Source of the DNA: Cellulomonas sp. NS3
GTDB lineage: Bacteria; Actinomycetota; Actinomycetes; Actinomycetales; Cellulomonadaceae
NCBI RefSeq assembly: GCF_024757985.1
Contig: NZ_CP103289.1
Coordinates: 992,001-1,056,000, forward strand
DNA: 64,000 nt
Direction: 5' to 3'
Part shown: positions 59,740-64,000 of the stretch, piece after piece
Layout of the letters: each line of letters starts with the position of its first letter
How positions within the stretch are numbered: the stretch's first letter is position 1
Notes under the pieces: model-generated
Databases searched by the model: none
Told to the model about the DNA's origin: nothing
What the model saw: only the letters and a program-made list of their open reading frames with translations
Program-made: the position numbers and the translations under genes

Positions 59740-61284
59740 ATGGCATCCGGATTCCCCTGGCTGACCGCCCTGATCGTGCTGCCGCTCGTCGGCGCCGCGG
59801 TCGTGTGGGCCCTGCCCTCCTCCGTCCGCACCCACGTGCGGCTCGTCGCGCTCGGCTTCGCGCTCGCCGAGCTGCTGCTCGGCGTCGGTGCGCTGCTCGC
59901 GTTCGACACCGCCGACTCCGCGACGCACCAGCTCACCGAGATCCAGCCGTGGATCCCGACGTTCGGCGTGAGCTACGCGGTCGGGGTCGACGGCGTCGGG
60001 CTCTCGCTCGTGCTGCTCTCGGTGCTCCTGGTCCCGCTGGTGATCCTGGCGGCGTGGCGCGAGCAGGGCGGCGACGTCGACCGGCTGCGGCACTACCTCG
60101 CGCTCGTCCTCGTGCTCGAGACGTTCATGGTCGCGGTGTTCGCCGCGCGCGACGTCTTCCTGTTCTACGTGCTCTTCGAGGCGATGCTCATCCCGGTGTA
60201 CTTCATGATCGGCGCGTTCGGCGGGGCGCGCCGGCGCTACGCGGCGGTGAAGTTCCTGCTGTTCTCGCTCGCGGGCGGCCTGATCATGCTCGTCGGCGTG
60301 ATCGCGCTGTACCTGCAGGGACCGGGCGGCGCGGACGGCTTCCTCGTCGACAACCTCACGGGCCTCGAGCTGCCGGTGACGACCGAGCGCTGGCTGTTCG
60401 CCGCGTTCTTCGTCGCCTTCGCGATCAAGGCACCCATGTTCCCGGTGCACACGTGGCTGCCCGACGCGGCCGAGCAGGCGCCCGCCGGGACCTCGACCCT
60501 GCTCGTCGGGGTGCTCGACAAGGTCGGCACGTTCGGCATGCTCACGCTCTGCCTGCCGCTGTTCCCGGACGCGTCGCGGTGGGCCGCGCCCGTCGTCATC
60601 GTGCTCGCGGTCGTCTCGATCCTCTACGGCGCGCTGCTCGCGATCGGGCAGAAGGACCTCATGCGCCTCATCGCGTACACGTCGGTCTCGCACTTCGGGT
60701 TCATCGTGCTCGGGATCTTCGCGTTCACGTCGACGGCCGTCTCGGGCTCGTCGTTCTACATGGTCAACCACGGGCTCTCGACGGGTGCGCTGTTCCTGCT
60801 CGCCGGCTTCCTCGTCGCGCGCCGCGGCTCGCAGCAGATCGCCGACTTCGGCGGGCTGCAGAAGGTCACCCCCGTGCTCGCCGGGACGTTCCTCGTCGTC
60901 GGCCTCTCGGCGCTCTCGCTGCCGGGCCTGTCGACGTTCGTCAGCGAGTTCCTCGTGCTCGTCGGGACGTTCGCGCGGAGCGAGCCGGCGGCGCTCGTCT
61001 CGGTCGTCGCCGTGGTGCTCGCGGCGCTCTACGTCCTGCTGACCTACCAGCGGGTGTTCACCGGACCCGTGCGCGACGAGCTAGCGACCGCGCCGGACCT
61101 CAGCGGGCGCGAGCGCTGGGTCGTCGCGCCGCTGATCGGGCTCATGCTCGTGCTCGGCTTCTACCCGGCGCCCGCGCTCGACCTCGTGCGCGAGCCCGCG
61201 GTGTCGACCGTCGACCAGGTCGGCGCCGGTGACCTGCCCACCACGACCACGGCGGTCGCGACGGACGAGGGGAACGACAAGTGA
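59740..61284 (+). CDS. nuoM: NADH dehydrogenase I subunit M
   Basis: A 514-residue second antiporter-like subunit with about 14 helices. FEAMLIPVYFMIGAFGG has the key Glu, FAIKAPMFPVHTWLPDAAEQAPAGTSTLLVGVLDKVGTFG the channel Lys and His, and GQKDLMRLIAYTSVSHFGFIVLGIFAF the half-closed channel. GAGGGAGAG precedes the ATG, 15 bases after nuoL. It overlaps nuoN by four bases. Confidence 0.97.
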   Translation: MASGFPWLTALIVLPLVGAAVVWALPSSVRTHVRLVALGFALAELLLGVGALLAFDTADSATHQLTEIQPWIPTFGVSYAVGVDGVGLSLVLLSVLLVPLVILAAWREQGGDVDRLRHYLALVLVLETFMVAVFAARDVFLFYVLFEAMLIPVYFMIGAFGGARRRYAAVKFLLFSLAGGLIMLVGVIALYLQGPGGADGFLVDNLTGLELPVTTERWLFAAFFVAFAIKAPMFPVHTWLPDAAEQAPAGTSTLLVGVLDKVGTFGMLTLCLPLFPDASRWAAPVVIVLAVVSILYGALLAIGQKDLMRLIAYTSVSHFGFIVLGIFAFTSTAVSGSSFYMVNHGLSTGALFLLAGFLVARRGSQQIADFGGLQKVTPVLAGTFLVVGLSALSLPGLSTFVSEFLVLVGTFARSEPAALVSVVAVVLAALYVLLTYQRVFTGPVRDELATAPDLSGRERWVVAPLIGLMLVLGFYPAPALDLVREPAVSTVDQVGAGDLPTTTTAVATDEGNDK

Positions 61285-63095
61285 CCACCTTCACCGCGCC
61301 GGAGATCGACTGGGCGCAGCTCGCGCCGGTGATCGTGGTGCTCGGCGCCGCGGTCGTCGGCGTGCTCGTCGAGGCCTTCGCCCCGCAGCGTCTGCGCCGG
61401 CCGATCCAGCTCGGGCTCTCGCTCGCCGCCACGGCCGGGGCGCTCGTCGCCGTGGCCGCGCTGTGGAACGGCGTCCAGGAGAGCGGCGGCGTCGACGTGC
61501 TCGGCGGCTCGCTCCTCGTGGACGGCCCCACGCTGGTGCTCCAGGGCGCGACCGCGCTGTTCGCGCTCCTGTCGATCCTCGTGATCGCCGACCGCACGGA
61601 GACCGGCGAGGACGCGTTCACGCCGCAGGCCGCCGCGATCCCGGGGTCCGACTACGAGGAGACCGCGCGCCGCAAGGGCCTCACGCAGACCGAGGTCTAC
61701 CCGCTCGTGCTGTTCGCGACCGGCGGCATGCTGATCTTCCCGGCGACCGGGGACCTGCTCACGCTCTTCGTCGCGCTCGAGGTGCTCTCGCTCCCGCTGT
61801 ACCTGCTGTGCGGGCTCGCGCGCCGTCGCCGCCTCCTGAGCCAGGAGGCCGCGATGAAGTACTTCCTGCTCGGCTCGTTCGCGTCCGCGGTGATGCTGTT
61901 CGGCATCGCGCTGCTGTACGGCTTCGCGGGCTCGGTCCGGTACGAGGAGATCGCGGCCGCCACCGGCACGGTCGTGGGCCTCGACGCGCTGCTGCTGACC
62001 GGCGCCGTCATGCTCCTGGTCGGTCTGCTCTTCAAGGTCGGGGCCGTGCCGTTCCACGCCTGGACGCCGGACGTGTACCAGGGCGCCCCGACGCCGATCA
62101 CGGCGTTCATGGCGGCGTGCACCAAGGTCGCCGCGTTCGGCGCGCTCGTGCGGATCGTCTACGTCGTGCTGCCCGACCTGCAGTGGGACCTCGCGCCCGC
62201 GCTCTGGGCGGTCGCGATCCTCACGATGGTCGTCGGCACCGTCGCGGCGCTGCTCCAGACCGACGTGAAGCGCATGCTCGCGTACTCGTCGATCGCGCAC
62301 GCGGGCTTCGTGCTCACCGGGATCATCGCGCTCACCCAGGAGGGTCTGGCGTCGGTGCTGTTCTACCTGCTCGCGTACGGCGCCGCGACGATCGGCGCGT
62401 TCGCGATCGTCACGCTCGTGCGCGAGCGGTCCGGGGCCGCGGGTGCGCCGGCGCTCTCGGGGGACGACCTCGACGACGCGGCGGACGGCGCGGGCGGCGC
62501 GGTGCTCGGCGAGGCCACGCACCTGTCGCAGTGGGCCGGTCTCGGTCGCACCAACCCGCTGCTCGCGGGCACGTTCACGCTGTTCCTGCTCTCGTTCGCC
62601 GGGATCCCGCTCACCGCGGGCTTCACGGGGAAGTTCGCGGTGTTCTCCGCGGCGGTGGGGGGCGGCGCGACCGTGCTCGCCGTCGTCGGCGTGCTGGCCT
62701 CGGCCGCGGCGGCGTTCTTCTACGTGCGGGTCATCGTGCTGATGTTCTTCACGAGCCCGGCGACGGACGTGCGCGAGCGGGACGAGCTGCGCGGCGCCGA
62801 GGCGGCGGGGGCCACCGCGGCCGGTCCCGCGTCGGGCCCGTCGACCGCGGGCACGGAGGCGACGGGCACGCAGGCGGCTGGCACGCAGGCGGCCGGGACG
62901 CAGGCGGCCGGGACGATGACGGGCGCCACCGCCACCGCCACGCTCGACGCGGCGCGGACGACCACCACGGTCGTGGCCTCCGAGGGCCTCACGACGGTGG
63001 CCGTCGCCATCTGCGCGGTCCTCACGCTCGTCCTCGGGGTCGTGCCCGGGCCCGTGCTCGAGGTCGTCGCCGACGCCGCGAGACTCCTCCCGTGA
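61281..63095 (+). CDS. nuoN: NADH dehydrogenase I subunit N with repeat-bearing loop
   Basis: A 604-residue third antiporter-like subunit. ALEVLSLPLYLLCGLARR (Glu), LFKVGAVPFHAWTPDVYQGAPTPITAFMAACTKVAAFGAL (channel Lys) and TDVKRMLAYSSIAHAGFVLTGI are conserved. Before the last helix there is a long Ala/Gly/Thr-rich loop (about residues 495-565) that contains three tandem GTQAA units; the standard subunit is about 100 residues shorter. An acidic insert (DDLDDAADGAGG) lies near residue 395. Last gene of the nuo operon. Confidence 0.96.
   Translation: MTTFTAPEIDWAQLAPVIVVLGAAVVGVLVEAFAPQRLRRPIQLGLSLAATAGALVAVAALWNGVQESGGVDVLGGSLLVDGPTLVLQGATALFALLSILVIADRTETGEDAFTPQAAAIPGSDYEETARRKGLTQTEVYPLVLFATGGMLIFPATGDLLTLFVALEVLSLPLYLLCGLARRRRLLSQEAAMKYFLLGSFASAVMLFGIALLYGFAGSVRYEEIAAATGTVVGLDALLLTGAVMLLVGLLFKVGAVPFHAWTPDVYQGAPTPITAFMAACTKVAAFGALVRIVYVVLPDLQWDLAPALWAVAILTMVVGTVAALLQTDVKRMLAYSSIAHAGFVLTGIIALTQEGLASVLFYLLAYGAATIGAFAIVTLVRERSGAAGAPALSGDDLDDAADGAGGAVLGEATHLSQWAGLGRTNPLLAGTFTLFLLSFAGIPLTAGFTGKFAVFSAAVGGGATVLAVVGVLASAAAAFFYVRVIVLMFFTSPATDVRERDELRGAEAAGATAAGPASGPSTAGTEATGTQAAGTQAAGTQAAGTMTGATATATLDAARTTTTVVASEGLTTVAVAICAVLTLVLGVVPGPVLEVVADAARLLP
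62865..62909 (+). repeat. Three 15-bp tandem repeats inside nuoN
   Basis: Units at 62865, 62880 and 62895, of the form GGSACGCAGGCGGCY (S=C/G, Y=C/T), followed by a partial fourth. Each encodes Gly-Thr-Gln-Ala-Ala in a loop between membrane helices. In frame, like the ccdA repeat. Confidence 0.85.
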
Positions 63096-63130
63096 CGGCG
63101 CGCGGTTCTCGATCACGCGCCTGCGGCGGC

Positions 63131-63136
63131 TAGGTT
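63131..63136 (+). promoter_or_regulatory. -10 element of a leaderless promoter for the polyprenyl synthase
   Basis: TAGGTT exactly six bases before the GTG at 63143, with no ribosome binding site. The gene can therefore be transcribed independently of nuo. Confidence 0.5.
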
Positions 63137-63142
63137 CGTCCC

Positions 63143-64000
63143 GTGACCTCCTCGACCTCCCTCCCGCTGGCCGACCCCGAGCTGGCCGAGCTGCTCTCGG
63201 GGCGCCTCGCGCTCGTCGAGGAGCGCCTGCGGGACGCCGTGACCCACGCGGACGCGCTCGCCGACGTCGCGTCGCGGCACCTCGTCAACGCCGGCGGGAA
63301 GCGGACGCGGCCCCTCCTCACGCTGCTCGCCTCCGAGCTGGGCGACGGCTCGCGGCGCGAGGTGCTCGACGCGGCGATCGTCGTCGAGCTCACGCATCTC
63401 GCGACCCTGTACCACGACGACGTCATGGACTCCGCGCCGCTGCGCCGCGGGGCGCCGTCGGCCCACGAGGTGTGGGGCAACTCCGTGGCGATCCTCACGG
63501 GCGACCTGCTGTTCGCGCGGGCGTCGGCCACCGTGGCCGGGCTCGGCCCGGAGGCCGTGCGCATCCAGGCGGCGACGTTCGAGCGGCTGTGCCTCGGGCA
63601 GCTCCACGAGACGGTCGGCCCCGCCGCGGGGGAGGACCCCGTCGCGCACTACCTGCAGGTGCTCTCGGACAAGACGGGCTCGCTCATCGCCACGTCGGCG
63701 CGGTTCGGCGCGATGTTCGCCGGCTGCCGCCCGAGCGTCGTGCGGACCGTCACGGCGTACGGGGAGAAGGTCGGCGTCGCGTTCCAGCTCGCCGACGACG
63801 TCCTCGACCTCACGTCCGACGGCGCGGTGACCGGCAAGACGCCGGGGACGGACCTGCGCGAGCGCGTCCCCACGATGCCTGCGCTGCTCCTGCGCCAGCG
63901 TGCCGCCTCCCCCGAGGGGACCGACGAGGACCGCGAGCTCGTGGCGCTGCTCGACGGCGACCTGACGAGCGACTCGTCGCTCGCCGAGGCCGTCGCGGCC
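63143..64000 (+). CDS. Polyprenyl diphosphate synthase (menaquinone side chain), 3' end missing
   Basis: 286 codons of an all-helical trans-prenyltransferase that runs off the right edge with no stop. The first Asp-rich motif is HDDVMDSAPLRRG (D92, D93, D96), the second is QLADDVLDLTSD (D218, D219, D222), and GGKRTRPLL and SDKTGSLIATSARFG are further hallmarks. The short residue pattern before the first motif (HLATLYHDD) fits long-chain synthases. It makes the polyprenyl diphosphate that MenA uses. Its place after nuo is common in actinobacteria. The family normally ends near 330-350 residues, so about 50 are missing. Confidence 0.93.
   Translation, partial: MTSSTSLPLADPELAELLSGRLALVEERLRDAVTHADALADVASRHLVNAGGKRTRPLLTLLASELGDGSRREVLDAAIVVELTHLATLYHDDVMDSAPLRRGAPSAHEVWGNSVAILTGDLLFARASATVAGLGPEAVRIQAATFERLCLGQLHETVGPAAGEDPVAHYLQVLSDKTGSLIATSARFGAMFAGCRPSVVRTVTAYGEKVGVAFQLADDVLDLTSDGAVTGKTPGTDLRERVPTMPALLLRQRAASPEGTDEDRELVALLDGDLTSDSSLAEAVAA

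Noticed and set aside
1-64000. tRNA, rRNA, riboswitches, CRISPR arrays, transposases, phage or plasmid genes
   Set aside because: None recognised on reading both strands. Base composition is uniform and gene content is core or metabolic, with no sign of a recent insertion.

Overview
The window is a 64-kb, very GC-rich chromosomal segment of an actinobacterium. Codon third positions are almost all G or C, there are many GTG starts, genes overlap by ATGA/GTGA, and the quinone genes are of menaquinone type. The density of arabinan-degrading enzymes and the gene order suggest Micrococcales, near Cellulomonas or its relatives; that placement is inference. I found no rRNA, tRNA, CRISPR array, insertion sequence, prophage or plasmid gene.

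Layout. 1-6,400: a K+ transporter cut by the window edge, a processive family 2 glycosyltransferase, an orphan LuxR-type helix-turn-helix protein, an amino-acid permease divergent from an acuC-type deacetylase, a BldC-like DNA-binding protein and the 32-residue ribosomal protein bS22. 6,400-20,600: an arabinan/arabino-oligosaccharide utilisation locus. It has a GH127 enzyme with its LacI regulator, an ABC importer without ATPase, two GH43 enzymes, GH51, and a GH27 enzyme whose active site looks like a beta-L-arabinopyranosidase. Matching LacI-type operators lie at the three promoters; lgt sits inside the locus. 20,600-25,900: small membrane proteins, a GNAT acetyltransferase, a HAD phosphatase, a glutaredoxin-like protein, Rex, YceI and MarR. 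25,900-31,000: a system II cytochrome c maturation operon (phosphatase, TlpA-like, CcdA, ResB, CcsB). 31,000-44,800: menaquinone genes menA, E, B, C, D, F and G, interleaved with two DUF3048 lipoproteins and an HtrA-like protease. 44,900-63,100: menJ followed by the complete nuoA-N operon. 63,143-end: a polyprenyl diphosphate synthase that runs off the window.

How the genes fit together. The right half is a respiratory island: cytochrome c maturation, menaquinone head-group and side-chain synthesis, and the NADH:menaquinone oxidoreductase that uses it. A near-perfect Rex operator stands in front of menJ-nuo, and rex itself lies 21 kb upstream, so NADH/NAD+ poise probably controls the island. 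In the left half, a surface GH43 lipoprotein would cut arabinan outside the cell, the ABC system would import the fragments, and GH43, GH51, GH127 and GH27 enzymes without signal peptides would finish digestion inside.

A feature running through the window is a leaderless-promoter signature. About 17 genes have a -10 hexamer (mostly TANNNT) exactly 6 or 7 bases before the ATG or GTG and no ribosome binding site. It makes some divergent pairs extremely compact; menB and menC start codons are 33 bp apart. I saw no clear candidate for a wholly new multi-gene system. The strongest leads are the GH27 specificity switch in the LacI-controlled arabinan locus, the Rex operator, and the leaderless architecture.
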